In this document: piece by piece, positions 45,160 to 53,943 of the stretch
Layout of the letters: the number at the start of each line of letters is the position of its first letter
Position numbering within the stretch: the first letter of the stretch is position 1
NCBI GenBank assembly: GCA_964571845.1
Contig: CAZNDM010000062.1
Coordinates: 28,893 to 92,892, forward strand
Reading direction: 5' to 3'
DNA from: WFZT01 sp964571845
GTDB taxonomy: Bacteria > Hydrothermota > Hydrothermia > B15-G9 > WFZT01
DNA length: 64,000 bases
Position numbers and translations under genes: made by a program
The notes under the pieces: model-generated
The model's database searches: none
Seen by the model: only the letters and a program-made list of their open reading frames with translations
What the model was told of the DNA's origin: nothing

Positions 45160-46029
45160 ATGTCTATACTTGTAGGGAAAGATACGAGAGTGTTGGTACA
45201 GGGTATTACAGGTAGGGATGGTTCATTTCATACCAAATTAATGAAAGAATATGGCACGAATGTAGTTGCAGGTGTTACCCCGGGAAAGGGAGGAGCAACA
45301 GTCGAGGGAGTTCCGGTCTTTAACACGGTTCACGAAGCTGTGGAAAAAACAGGTGCAAACGCATCAGTTATCTTTGTTCCGGCACCTTTTGCGGCTGACG
45401 CCATCATGGAAGCAGCTGATGCCGGGATTGAACTCGTCGTCGCCATAACCGAGGGTATCCCTGTTAACGATATGCTTCGTGTTGTCAGATTCCTTGAAGA
45501 AAAAGGAACAAGGCTTATAGGACCCAACTGTCCGGGCCTCATTACTCCCGGTGAAGCCAAGCTGGGGATTCTACCCGGGCAGATTTTCAAGAGAGGTCCT
45601 GTGGGAGTGATCTCAAGAAGCGGTACACTCACATATGAAATTGTAAGCCATCTTACGGCAAACGGGCTCGGACAGTCCACCGCAATCGGTATTGGCGGAG
45701 ACCCCATAATTGGATCCAAATTTATAGATCTTCTCAAACTTTTCAAGGATGATCCAGAGACAGAAGCGGTTGTTGTTATTGGAGAGATAGGCGGCACGGA
45801 CGAACAGGATGCAGCTGAGTACATCAAGAGCGAGTTTAACAAGCCAGTTGTCGCTTTTATTGCTGGTCGGACAGCGCCTCCAGAGAAGAGAATGGGTCAT
45901 GCTGGTGCTATAATTTCAGGCAGCTCAGGGACAGCTGAAGAGAAGATAAAGGCTTTCAACGCTGCGGGAGTACCTGTAGCCGCAGAGCCTGCAGAAGTTG
46001 CTGTACTTGTGAAAGAAAAACTATCTTAG
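45160..46029 (+). CDS. sucD: Succinyl-CoA synthetase alpha subunit
   Basis: 289 aa. CoA-binding Rossmann domain (VQGITGRDGSFHTKLMKEYG, VAGVTPGKGG) and ligase domain with phospho-histidine in MGHAGAIISGSSGTAEEK; GPNCPGLI and the GGDPIIGSKFIDLLKLF loop are intact. The beta subunit gene sucC is usually directly upstream; here sucD stands alone with its own promoter and a hairpin after it. Confidence 0.95.
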   Translation: MSILVGKDTRVLVQGITGRDGSFHTKLMKEYGTNVVAGVTPGKGGATVEGVPVFNTVHEAVEKTGANASVIFVPAPFAADAIMEAADAGIELVVAITEGIPVNDMLRVVRFLEEKGTRLIGPNCPGLITPGEAKLGILPGQIFKRGPVGVISRSGTLTYEIVSHLTANGLGQSTAIGIGGDPIIGSKFIDLLKLFKDDPETEAVVVIGEIGGTDEQDAAEYIKSEFNKPVVAFIAGRTAPPEKRMGHAGAIISGSSGTAEEKIKAFNAAGVPVAAEPAEVAVLVKEKLS

Positions 46030-46038
46030 GAAATTTAT

Positions 46039-46069
46039 GGGGGGCGACGCCCTTCGGGCGTCGCCCCCC
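46039..46069. terminator. 14-bp GC hairpin after sucD
   Basis: GGGGGGCGACGCCC (46039-46052), loop TTC, GGGCGTCGCCCCCC (46056-46069), 9 nt after the stop. No T-run. The next gene starts 8 nt downstream without a ribosome site. Confidence 0.6.
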
Positions 46070-46076
46070 TTCCATC

Positions 46077-47036
46077 ATGCCCCTCCATATCCCTAAATTT
46101 TTCTATAATTTCCTAAATTCCTCCATCATCGCTATCCTTCTTTCGATCTTCAGTAACAGCTGTCTAAATGAGACAGGTGAAACTCACGAGATCACATCCT
46201 GGGCGTATCAGCTACAAAATGCTGATCCCAACGAAGTGGCAACCTCCGGTTTTGACCTTGCCGTCATAGATTACTCCCGTGATGGCACAGAGGAGGGTGA
46301 GTACTCACACGACGAAATTGCCACAATTGTTAGAGGAAATGTAACTCCGGTTGCCTACATAAGCATAGGTGAGGCAGAAAACTACAGATTTTACTGGAAT
46401 TCATCATGGGATAGCTTACCACCCCCATGGCTCGGTCCCGAAAATCCAAACTGGCAGGGCAACTTTGCAGTAAGATACTGGTATCAGGATTGGCATGAAA
46501 TAATTTTCTCTTATCTTAATAGAATCCTGTCTCAGGGGTTCAAAGGCGTTTACCTTGACAAAGTTGATGAGTTTGAATTCTGGAGCGAGTTTGATACAAC
46601 CATGTCAGAACAGGCTGCTGCCGATAGTATGATCAACTTTATTCTTGAAATAGCGAGGTACTGCAAATCACGAGCAGGTGAAGATTTTCTAATAATACCA
46701 CAGAACGGAGAAACGCTGCTCAGATTTGATGATTCCGGTGAACTCTTGAGAGAAATTTCGGGCTGGGCAGTTGAAGATCTCTTCTACGATGGTCTCCTCC
46801 CCAATCCTCCTGAAGTCATATATGAACGTCTTCGTTACTTTAACATCGTTTTAAACTCCGGTAGATTTGTCCTTTCAGTTGATTATGTGGATGATGGAAC
46901 AGGATATCACGGTGAAAACAAAAACAGGATCGATGACTATCGTGCAAGAGCCATATCATCAAACCTGATCCCCTATGCTGCAAGATCCGACCGTGAGCTC
47001 GATGAGCTGAACATCATACCGGGTGTGCAACCCTGA
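46077..47036 (+). CDS. GH114-like (TM1410 family) lipoprotein, endo-alpha-1,4-polygalactosaminidase-type
   Basis: 319 aa. Hydrophobic N-terminus with possible lipobox FSNSC, then a TIM-barrel opening WAYQLQNADPNEVATSGFDL, AVIDYSRDG, VAYISIGEAENYR, NWQGNFAVRYW, GVYLDKVDEFEFW (acidic, candidate catalytic Asp), IIPQNGE and VDYVDDGTGY. These are the hallmarks of the TM1410/MJ1477 family, placed in GH114. It may cut galactosaminoglycan-like exopolysaccharide. No ribosome site precedes the ATG. Confidence 0.78.
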   Translation: MPLHIPKFFYNFLNSSIIAILLSIFSNSCLNETGETHEITSWAYQLQNADPNEVATSGFDLAVIDYSRDGTEEGEYSHDEIATIVRGNVTPVAYISIGEAENYRFYWNSSWDSLPPPWLGPENPNWQGNFAVRYWYQDWHEIIFSYLNRILSQGFKGVYLDKVDEFEFWSEFDTTMSEQAAADSMINFILEIARYCKSRAGEDFLIIPQNGETLLRFDDSGELLREISGWAVEDLFYDGLLPNPPEVIYERLRYFNIVLNSGRFVLSVDYVDDGTGYHGENKNRIDDYRARAISSNLIPYAARSDRELDELNIIPGVQP

Positions 47037-47080
47037 CACCCTGCATATTTTCCCTCATTGTTACCCATTCCCTATCTCTG

Positions 47081-47109
47081 TTGAAAAATTCATGTACCTG
47101 ATTTAATGT
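47081..47109 (+). promoter_or_regulatory. Possible leaderless promoter of hldD
   Basis: TTGAAA (47081-47086), 17-nt spacer, TAATGT (47104-47109). The -10 ends 6 nt before the ATG at 47116; there is no ribosome site. The -10 match is weak. Confidence 0.4.
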
Positions 47110-47115
47110 AAAGGC

Positions 47116-48090
47116 ATGATCGTTGTGACAGGTGGAGCCGGGTTTATAGGAAGCGCCATTATCTGGCGGCTAAATATGGAAGATATCAGGGACATCCTTG
47201 TGGTTGATCATCTTGGCACATCTGACAAATGGAAAAATCTTTCACCCCTTTATTTCAAAGACTACATGGAGAAGGATGAATTCATAAAACTGATCGAAGC
47301 TGGAAAAGAAATCCCGAATCTGGATGTCATTGTCCACATGGGGGCACGGAGTGATACACTCGAAAAAGACATGAGTTTTCTTATCGAGAATAACTTTAAG
47401 TTCTCTCAAAAGCTTGCAAAGTACGCAATTTCAAGGAACATTAAATTCGTTTACGCCTCCAGCGCGGCAACTTACGGCAGTGGTAAGCTTGGTTTTGATG
47501 ATAATGAGGTTCTACTGCATTCCCTTAGACCTCTCAATCCCTATGCATTTTCAAAGCATATTTTTGATCTGTGGCTTTATGAGAACGATCTTCTCAGGTA
47601 CACAGTTGGACTGAAATTTTTCAATGTTTATGGTCCTAATGAGTATCACAAAGGTGAAATGCGGAGTAAGGTACTTAAAGCCTACGAGGAGATAAAAAAG
47701 ACCGGCAGGATAAAACTTTTCAGGTCGTACAATCCAAAATTCAGGGATGGAGAGCAGAAGAGGGATTTTATTTACATAAAAGATGCTGTGGAGATCGTTA
47801 TGTTTCTTATAAAAAACGAGAGAGCTCATGGAATATACAATGTGGGCACCGGGAAGGCACACTCCTGGCTTGATCTTGCAAATGCGGTGTTTAAAGCACT
47901 TGAAATGGAGCCGCAAATCGAATTTATAGACATGCCGGATTGGCTGAAACCCCGGTATCAATACTTCACGCAGGCCAGTATATCAAAGTTAAGAAGACTC
48001 GGCTATCCGGGACAGTTTTACTCCTTTGAAAATGCGGTGAGGGAGTACATAAAAGAATACATAGAACCGGGAAAACACCTCGGAGACTAA
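47116..48090 (+). CDS. hldD: ADP-L-glycero-D-manno-heptose-6-epimerase
   Basis: 324 aa extended short-chain dehydrogenase. NAD(P)-binding TGGAGFIGSAI, HMGARSDTLEKDM, catalytic SSAATYG and YAFSKHIFD, and LKFFNVYGPNEYHKGEMRS, the substrate-specific part of the HldD group. It inverts C6 of ADP-heptose for the LPS core. Its stop overlaps the convergent accA stop by 4 nt. Other heptose genes are not nearby. Confidence 0.9.
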   Translation: MIVVTGGAGFIGSAIIWRLNMEDIRDILVVDHLGTSDKWKNLSPLYFKDYMEKDEFIKLIEAGKEIPNLDVIVHMGARSDTLEKDMSFLIENNFKFSQKLAKYAISRNIKFVYASSAATYGSGKLGFDDNEVLLHSLRPLNPYAFSKHIFDLWLYENDLLRYTVGLKFFNVYGPNEYHKGEMRSKVLKAYEEIKKTGRIKLFRSYNPKFRDGEQKRDFIYIKDAVEIVMFLIKNERAHGIYNVGTGKAHSWLDLANAVFKALEMEPQIEFIDMPDWLKPRYQYFTQASISKLRRLGYPGQFYSFENAVREYIKEYIEPGKHLGD

Positions 48091-49043
48091 TCCAGTTCTA
48101 CATACTTTCCGATTCTGACGTACTTCTCGCGTCTTGCTTCTATCAACTTTCCAGCTGGAGTTGGCAGGAGTTCCTCAACAGCTTTTAAAATCGTTGATTT
48201 TATTTTCTCCGCTGTCCAGTTGATGTCATTGTGTGCTCCCCCAAGAGGTTCTTCGATGATACCATCAATGATTCCGAAAGAATAGAGATCCTGAGCCGTA
48301 AGTTTCAGTGCCTCAGCGGCTCTTGGCGCCTGTTTACCGTCCCTCCAGAGAATGGACGCACAACCCTCGGGTGAGATTACTGAATAAATGGTGTATTTCA
48401 GAGCAAACACCCTATCTCCAAGAGCTATTGCAAGGGCGCCACCTGATCCTCCCTCCCCGATAACCACAGTAATGAGAGGGGTTTTGAGGGACAGCATAAC
48501 TTTTAGATTTTCGGCTATAGCAAATGCCTGCCCCCTCTCCTCAGCTCCCACTCCGGGATAAGCGCCAGGCGTGTCAACAAAGGTGATAACAGGAAGACCA
48601 AATTTTTCAGCAAGCAACATCAACCGCTTTGCCTTTCTATAACCTTCAGGATGGGGCATCCCGAAATTTCTGTAGATCTTCTCCTTCGTGTCCCTCCCTT
48701 TCTCCTGTCCGATGATCATCACCTTATGGTTCTCCAGGGTAGCAAGACCACCAATAATTGACGGATCATCCCTGAAATTTCTGTCTCCATGCAATTCAAC
48801 AAAGTCTTTAAAAATCAGGTGGATGTAATCAATGAAATGGGGTCTGTCCGGGTGTCTCGCTATCTGAACGATCTGCCATCGGGTGAGATTTCTGTAAACT
48901 TTTTCCTTTAATCTTCTCGCTCTTTCCTCAAGTTCCTTTATCTCTTTCTCGAGTTCCGGCGATTCTTTTACCTTCTCCTTGAGCTCGTTAATCTTTTTTT
49001 CAACCTCGTATATGGGTCTTTCAAAATCCAATAACCTCTTCAT
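48087..49043 (-). CDS. accA: Acetyl-CoA carboxylase carboxyltransferase subunit alpha
   Basis: 318 aa. N-terminal coiled helix (VEKKINELKEKVKE...), then the crotonase-fold core with DRPHFIDYIHLIFKDFVELH, GDRNFRDDPSIIGG, FVDTPGAYPGVGAEERGQA and the oxyanion glycines GEGGSGGALAIALGD. Committed step of fatty acid synthesis together with accD/B/C, which are not in the window. Overlaps the preceding barrel gene by 4 nt. Confidence 0.96.
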   Translation of the reverse strand: MKRLLDFERPIYEVEKKINELKEKVKESPELEKEIKELEERARRLKEKVYRNLTRWQIVQIARHPDRPHFIDYIHLIFKDFVELHGDRNFRDDPSIIGGLATLENHKVMIIGQEKGRDTKEKIYRNFGMPHPEGYRKAKRLMLLAEKFGLPVITFVDTPGAYPGVGAEERGQAFAIAENLKVMLSLKTPLITVVIGEGGSGGALAIALGDRVFALKYTIYSVISPEGCASILWRDGKQAPRAAEALKLTAQDLYSFGIIDGIIEEPLGGAHNDINWTAEKIKSTILKAVEELLPTPAGKLIEARREKYVRIGKYVELD

Positions 49044-49888
49044 ATCTCAAGCTGGAGATTTATTGTTTTTAAAGTGCCAAAACCCCTGTCAATGGGCCTG
49101 ATACCTGCAACCACATTGACGATGGATTTTTTGAATCCAATCCAGATTACGAGAGGCGATACATCGTTACCCGTTTCATAACCGGCTCCGTAGTTAAAGT
49201 ATTTAAAAGAATGTGACACCTGTATGAAATTTCTCACATCTCCATTCGTCAAGCTCTGGAAAGCCCCTTCGTAGGTCAAAACTTTGGAAAAATTCCAGTC
49301 AATTCGAAAATTTCTGAAGGTGTAAGTCAGTCCCATACTCCCGAGAATGGGGGCTCTGTATTCATTGTAAATGAAGCCCTTTTTAAATCCGATATTTTCG
49401 AAGGAGACACCTACTCTGAGATTTTTGATCCTCTCAGGTGTGTATAGCAATCCAACAGATGTGTAAAATCCACCTGTACTGTTGTTCAAAATTGTCTGAT
49501 GGAAGTACTGAAGCATGATACCAAGCTTCAGTTCGGGATCAACCTGAAAACTCCTGCCAAACTTGATCTCGTAAGCGTAAGGGGAAAACAGGACTTCAGT
49601 GTAATCGTCGGGAGTCAGGTCCTGATATTCCAGATCGCCGAACCTATAATAACTGACAGAAAATCCGTAGTTGTTCCAGTTGAACTGGAATGTCGAGATG
49701 CCTGCGTCGGCAATCCAGTCAGTGGATGCGAAAAGAAAAGATCTACCACTACTTAAACCAGCAGGATTTCTATTTACAGCGGCAATTCCTGTATCAGACG
49801 CCACAGGTACTGTAAAAAATGGCTCCGTATTCAGAAAGTCAAAGCTTGGCTGAACATTGATAATGGCTGCCAGAATAAAGGCTATCAT
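49040..49888 (-). CDS. PorV/PorQ-like outer-membrane protein
   Basis: 282 aa. Signal peptide (MIAFILAAIINVQPS), then IAAVNRNPAGLSSGRSFLF with the NPAGL motif typical of PorV-like 14-strand barrels, and repeated amphipathic strands (NNYGFSVSYYRFGDLEYQDL, NLRVGVSFENIGFKKG, FRIDWNFSKVL). Lies 8 nt after parB and overlaps accA by 4 nt. May support type IX secretion or lipid/LPS handling; function not determined. Confidence 0.65.
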   Translation of the reverse strand: MIAFILAAIINVQPSFDFLNTEPFFTVPVASDTGIAAVNRNPAGLSSGRSFLFASTDWIADAGISTFQFNWNNYGFSVSYYRFGDLEYQDLTPDDYTEVLFSPYAYEIKFGRSFQVDPELKLGIMLQYFHQTILNNSTGGFYTSVGLLYTPERIKNLRVGVSFENIGFKKGFIYNEYRAPILGSMGLTYTFRNFRIDWNFSKVLTYEGAFQSLTNGDVRNFIQVSHSFKYFNYGAGYETGNDVSPLVIWIGFKKSIVNVVAGIRPIDRGFGTLKTINLQLEI

Positions 49889-49896
49889 CGAACCTC

Positions 49897-50742
49897 CTAA
49901 AATTCTATTTCCTCACCTACAAGCTCTGAAAGAAACCTTCTTAACTCCTCTTTGTTTTTGAATTCTATTGTTAGCTTGCTCTTACCTTTTGGGTTGAAGT
50001 TTACCCTCACCCTGTACTTGAGCCTGTCTGTCAGGAATTTTGAAATGATACGGGAAATTTCCAGATCTTTTGAGTGTCTTTTCTCATCCTGACTTTTCTG
50101 CCTTTTAACAAGATCCTCCACCTGTCTGGCATTCAATCCCTTTTCAACGATGGCCTTTGCAATTTTTATCTGAGTTTCATCAGGTAAACCCACAAGTGGT
50201 CTTGCCTGCCCTTCGGTTATCTTCCCCTGGAGGATGAGATCCTGAACAAACTCGTGGAGCTGGAGCAATCTTAGAGTGTTGGCGACTGCAGATCTGCTTC
50301 TTCCGATCTTCTTAGCGATTTCATCCTGAGTCAGGCCAAATTTTTCTCGCAGGAGCTGATATCCCCGCGCGAGCTCAATGGGATTCAGGTCCTTCCTATC
50401 AAGGTTTTCCACAAGTGCAATTTCAAGTGCCCCGTTGTCGTCAATATCAATAACTCTTGCAGGAATTCTGTCCAGTCCTGCTACTTTCGCTGCTCTCCAT
50501 CTCCTTTCCCCCGCTATCAACTGGTACTTCCCATCGATTTTTCTCAGTATAACTGGTTGAAGTACCCCTCTCTTTTTTATAGACTCTGCGAGTGACTGGA
50601 TTTCCTCCTCCGAGAATGTAATTCTTGGTTGAAATGGACTCGGCTCTATTTCGTTAATATCAACAAGTATTATTTCTTCCGTGTTAACAATCTCATTTGA
50701 TATTAGGGCGTCGAGCCCTCTACCCAGTACTTTCTTTCCCAT
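49897..50742 (-). CDS. parB: Chromosome-partitioning protein ParB
   Basis: 281 aa, CTP-dependent DNA clamp that loads at parS. N-terminal GRGLDALIS; CTPase/box motifs PFQPRITFSEEE and IAGERRWRAAKVAGL; helix-turn-helix GLTQDEIAKKIGRSRSAVAN; C-terminal dimer region FNPKGKSKLTIEFKNKEELR. Overlaps parA by 23 nt. A perfect parS lies 0.8 kb away. Confidence 0.95.
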   Translation of the reverse strand: MGKKVLGRGLDALISNEIVNTEEIILVDINEIEPSPFQPRITFSEEEIQSLAESIKKRGVLQPVILRKIDGKYQLIAGERRWRAAKVAGLDRIPARVIDIDDNGALEIALVENLDRKDLNPIELARGYQLLREKFGLTQDEIAKKIGRSRSAVANTLRLLQLHEFVQDLILQGKITEGQARPLVGLPDETQIKIAKAIVEKGLNARQVEDLVKRQKSQDEKRHSKDLEISRIISKFLTDRLKYRVRVNFNPKGKSKLTIEFKNKEELRRFLSELVGEEIEF

Positions 50743-51487
50743 TTAAAAACTCCTTTGCTAATTCGAGATAATCCCTGGCGCCCTGTGATGTGGGAGCATA
50801 GGCACCAACGGGGCGACCAAAACTCGGAGATTCCGCAATTCTGACACTTCTGTGGATCACACTCCTGTAAACTTTTTTATCAAAAAATCGCCTCACTTCC
50901 TGTTCAACCTGGCTCGACAGATTCAGCCTCCTGTCATACATGGTAAGGAGAAAACCTTCGATCTTCAGATCAGGGTTGTACGCCTGTTTAATCTTCTTGA
51001 GTGTCCTGAGGAGCTGACCGAGACCTTCGAGTGCATAGTATTCACATTGAACAGGTATGAGAACACTCCTTGCAGCAGTAAGGGCAACAACTGTGAGAAG
51101 GCCGAGTGAAGGAGGAGTGTCTATAAAGACGAAACTATAACCCTCAAGATCTTTTAGTTTTTTCTTGAGAGTCAAATGCCAGTTCTCACGCTCCCTGAGC
51201 TCCACATCCGCGCCCACAAGATCCGTCGTGGATGGAACAAGGTACAGGTTTTCGTATGGAGTTTTGATGGTGGCTTCATCGATCGATACATCTGGATCTA
51301 TAAGCACATCATAGATGGTTAACTCCGGTTTTTCAGTAATTCCCAGTCCACTTGTGGCGTTTGCCTGAGGATCAATATCAATGACGAGAACCCTTTCACC
51401 AAGTCCTGCAAGGTAGTAAGACAGGTTGATTGCTGTGGTCGTTTTTCCAACTCCACCCTTCTGGTTGGAAATGGAGACAATTTTCAT
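50720..51487 (-). CDS. parA: Chromosome-partitioning ATPase ParA/Soj
   Basis: 255 aa. Deviant Walker A NQKGGVGKTTTAINL, VLVIDIDPQANATSGLG, FIDTPPSLGLLTV and QCEYYALEGLGQLLRTL. No N-terminal helix-turn-helix, so it is the short chromosomal type. The start MKIVSISNQKGG at 51487 is exactly downstream of a leaderless-type promoter, while the longer frame to 51523 would begin upstream of its -10. Confidence 0.95.
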   Translation of the reverse strand: MKIVSISNQKGGVGKTTTAINLSYYLAGLGERVLVIDIDPQANATSGLGITEKPELTIYDVLIDPDVSIDEATIKTPYENLYLVPSTTDLVGADVELRERENWHLTLKKKLKDLEGYSFVFIDTPPSLGLLTVVALTAARSVLIPVQCEYYALEGLGQLLRTLKKIKQAYNPDLKIEGFLLTMYDRRLNLSSQVEQEVRRFFDKKVYRSVIHRSVRIAESPSFGRPVGAYAPTSQGARDYLELAKEFLNGKESTG

Positions 51488-51494
51488 GGCAGGA

Positions 51495-51523
51495 ATTATA
51501 AAGTGCACTATTTCCCTGTTCAA
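51495..51523 (-). promoter_or_regulatory. Leaderless-type promoter of parAB
   Basis: On the minus strand TTGAAC (51518-51523), 17-nt spacer, TATAAT (51495-51500). The -10 ends 7 nt before the parA ATG. The -35 overlaps the rsmG stop codon, and parS begins 5 nt further upstream, so ParB could repress its own operon. Confidence 0.65.
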
Positions 51524-52107
51524 CGGTTGATTGTTTCACGTGAAACAATCAGACAGGTATCCGCATCAATAAAGGGGTTTCTCACTCTTCTGCTACATCC
51601 CTCATCTTTACTTGTTATGTAAATAAACTTACCCCCTGACTTCAAAATTCGCTCAGTTACATTAAAAATCCTCTCATACCCTGTACCCATGGAAACCACG
51701 GTATCAAATTTTTCATCAAGATCATCCCAAGACATGCACATAACCGTTACATTCTGCAATTTTAGAAGGGCAGAAATGTATTCGAGGAAAATACACTTTT
51801 TCCTGACTATCTCCACAAGTGTAAAGTCTTTCTCCGGAAGCACAATGGCGAGGGGGATCCCTGGAAATCCGCCGCCAGATCCAAGGTCAGCCACTCTCTT
51901 ACCTTCAATTTCAGAAACGACGATAAGGGAATCGAATGTGAGGCCAAGAAGCCTCCTGTCATCAATTCTCTTCGAGACAATTGTCGTCTTTTTTGACCAT
52001 TTTTTCACCTCACTTAAAAAAGACTCCACCTTTGCGAGCTCATCCCTGCCCAGCTCCACGCCCTGTTTTCTGAGATAATGTCTCAGTTTTTCTATTGATG
52101 TTATCAT
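51520..52107 (-). CDS. rsmG: 16S rRNA (guanine527-N7)-methyltransferase RsmG
   Basis: 195 aa. SAM-binding VADLGSGGGFPGIPLAIV, EIVRKKCIFLEYISALLKL, then VVSMGTGYERIFNVTERIL and GGKFIYITSK. Methylates G527 of 16S rRNA. The 3' end contains parS. The canonical rsmG-parA-parB order supports the call. Its promoter overlaps the hutU start region. Confidence 0.92.
   Translation of the reverse strand: MITSIEKLRHYLRKQGVELGRDELAKVESFLSEVKKWSKKTTIVSKRIDDRRLLGLTFDSLIVVSEIEGKRVADLGSGGGFPGIPLAIVLPEKDFTLVEIVRKKCIFLEYISALLKLQNVTVMCMSWDDLDEKFDTVVSMGTGYERIFNVTERILKSGGKFIYITSKDEGCSRRVRNPFIDADTCLIVSRETINR
51529..51550. other. parS partition site
   Basis: Contains TGTTTCACGTGAAACA (51532-51547), a perfect match to the bacterial parS consensus, within a longer 22-bp perfect palindrome. 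It lies inside the last codons of rsmG (encoding IVSRETI), next to the parAB promoter. Confidence 0.95.
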
Positions 52108-52123
52108 TGGTTGGCATTATAAC
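52095..52123 (+). promoter_or_regulatory. Promoter of hutU
   Basis: TTGATG (52095-52100), 17-nt spacer, TATAAC (52118-52123). Leader ~15 nt with GGAGGTG before the ATG at 52145. The -35 lies within the rsmG 5' codons. Confidence 0.5.
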
Positions 52124-52145
52124 TTATATCGGAGGTGAGAGACAA
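52116..52145 (-). promoter_or_regulatory. Leaderless-type promoter of rsmG
   Basis: On the minus strand TTGTCT (52140-52145), 18-nt spacer, TATAAT (52116-52121). The -10 ends 8 nt before the rsmG ATG (52107). It shares the TTATAA core with the opposing hutU -10, and its -35 overlaps the A of the hutU start codon. Confidence 0.55.
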
Positions 52146-53854
52146 TGGATCTTTACGAAATGATTAAAACAAAACCCAAAACCGTAAAGGCTCCACGGGG
52201 GACCGAGCTCCATGCCAAAGACTGGCATGCCGAGGCTGCCATCAGAATGCTTATGAACAATGTTGATCCCGAGGTGGCAGAAATTCCGGAAGAACTTATC
52301 GTTTATGGCGGCTCAGGAAAAGCAGCCCGTAACTGGGACGCCTTCTGGGCAATTATTAAAACCCTTCTCGAAATCGAACCAGATGAGACCCTCCTGGTGC
52401 AGTCAGGTAAACCCGTGGGAGTCTTTAAAACCCACGAATGGGCTCCAAGGGTGATCATTGCTAACTCAAATCTTGTCCCAAAATGGGCAGACTGGGATTA
52501 CTTCCATAAACTCGAAAAAATGGGCCTCATTATGTACGGTCAAATGACCGCAGGCTCCTGGATATACATTGGAACTCAGGGAATTCTTCAGGGCACCTAT
52601 GAAACATTCGCCGCAGCAGGCAGAAAAAGATTTGGAGTCAACGACCTCAGAGGCAAACTCATCGTCTCCGGTGGCTGCGGCGGTATGAGTGGAGCCCAGC
52701 CCCTTGCCGCAACAATGAATAACGCCACCTATCTCGCCGCTGAAGTGGTTGAAGAAAGAGCAAAAAAGAGACTGAGAACCCGTTACCTCGATGAAATTGA
52801 GCACAACCTCGATGCTGCAATAGACCGTGCAATTGAATACAAGGAAAAAGGAATAGCTCGAAGTATCGTCTGGATCGGAAATGTCGTAACTCTCCTTGAA
52901 AGACTTGTAGAAAGGGGAATAACTCCGGACCTCCTCACCGATCAAACTTCAGCACACGACCCACTCAATGGCTACATCCCCGAAGGTCTCTCCTATCAGG
53001 AGGCTGTTGAACTGAGAGAAAAGGATCCTGACGAATACCTGAGAAGATCATATAAAACGATGGCAAAACATGTCCGTCTGATGATAGAACTGCAGAAGAG
53101 GGGAGCTGAAACATTCGATTATGGTAATAATCTCAGAGGAAATGCCCTCGCAGGCGGTTTCATAAGCGAAGAAGAGATAAAGAATCCCGACGGTTCGTGG
53201 AAGTATCCTGGATTCGTCCCTGCCTATATCAGACCCCTGTTCTGCGAAGGACAGGGACCATTCAGATGGGCTGCTCTATCCGGCGATCCTGAAGACATAT
53301 ACACAATTGATGAGGAGCTCATCAAACTCTTCCCGGAGAAAGAACACATGGTCAGATGGATCAAAATGGCAAGAGAGAGAGTGGAATTTCAGGGCTTACC
53401 AGCAAGGATATGCTGGCTCGGGTACGGTGAAAGAGACAAGGCAGGCCTGCTCTTCAACAAACTTGTAAGAGAGGGGAAAGTAAAGGCTCCTATTGTAATT
53501 GGTAGGGATCACCTGGATACCGGATCTGTCGCCTCGCCAAACAGAGAGACAGAGGCAATGAAGGACGGATCAGATGCAATTGCCGACTGGCCCCTTCTGA
53601 ACTTTGCCCTGAATGCTGTCTCCGGCGCATCCTGGGTGAGCTTCCACCACGGTGGTGGTGTCGGAATAGGATACGCCCTGCACGCTGGACAGGTCATTGT
53701 AGCTGATGGTAGCGAAATGATGGATGTACGGCTGAAAAGGGTTCTCACAAACGATCCAGGAACAGGAATCGCCCGCCATGTGGACGCCGGTTACGAAGAG
53801 GCTAAAGAAACAGCCAGGAAGTTCGGTGTAAAAATTCCCATGGCAGACTGGTAA
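52145..53854 (+). CDS. hutU: Urocanate hydratase
   Basis: 569 aa. NAD+-tethered enzyme that hydrates urocanate to imidazolonepropionate. SGGCGGMSGAQPLAATM (dinucleotide-binding glycines), DLLTDQTSAHDPLNGYIPEG, FDYGNNLRGNA, PARICWLGYGERDKAGL with the active-site Cys, and SFHHGGGVGIGYALHAG. GGAGGTGAGAGAC precedes the ATG. HutI, the next enzyme, is encoded 12 kb upstream. Confidence 0.97.
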   Translation: MDLYEMIKTKPKTVKAPRGTELHAKDWHAEAAIRMLMNNVDPEVAEIPEELIVYGGSGKAARNWDAFWAIIKTLLEIEPDETLLVQSGKPVGVFKTHEWAPRVIIANSNLVPKWADWDYFHKLEKMGLIMYGQMTAGSWIYIGTQGILQGTYETFAAAGRKRFGVNDLRGKLIVSGGCGGMSGAQPLAATMNNATYLAAEVVEERAKKRLRTRYLDEIEHNLDAAIDRAIEYKEKGIARSIVWIGNVVTLLERLVERGITPDLLTDQTSAHDPLNGYIPEGLSYQEAVELREKDPDEYLRRSYKTMAKHVRLMIELQKRGAETFDYGNNLRGNALAGGFISEEEIKNPDGSWKYPGFVPAYIRPLFCEGQGPFRWAALSGDPEDIYTIDEELIKLFPEKEHMVRWIKMARERVEFQGLPARICWLGYGERDKAGLLFNKLVREGKVKAPIVIGRDHLDTGSVASPNRETEAMKDGSDAIADWPLLNFALNAVSGASWVSFHHGGGVGIGYALHAGQVIVADGSEMMDVRLKRVLTNDPGTGIARHVDAGYEEAKETARKFGVKIPMADW

Positions 53855-53872
53855 AATTTTTGAAAATATGGA

Positions 53873-53907
53873 AAGGCGCCCTCTGCGGTTCCCGCAGAGG
53901 GCGCCTT
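53873..53907. terminator. 16-bp GC hairpin after hutU
   Basis: AAGGCGCCCTCTGCGG (53873-53888), loop TTC, then its complement to 53907, 18 nt after the hutU stop. Followed by GAATTTTA, a weak T-stretch. Confidence 0.6.
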
Positions 53908-53943
53908 GAATTTTACACAGCTTAAATCAAAGGGAGGGTAAAC

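Noticed and set aside
45027..45215. Small frame before sucD
   Set aside because: Overlaps the sucD promoter and start in another frame, without a ribosome site or recognisable features.
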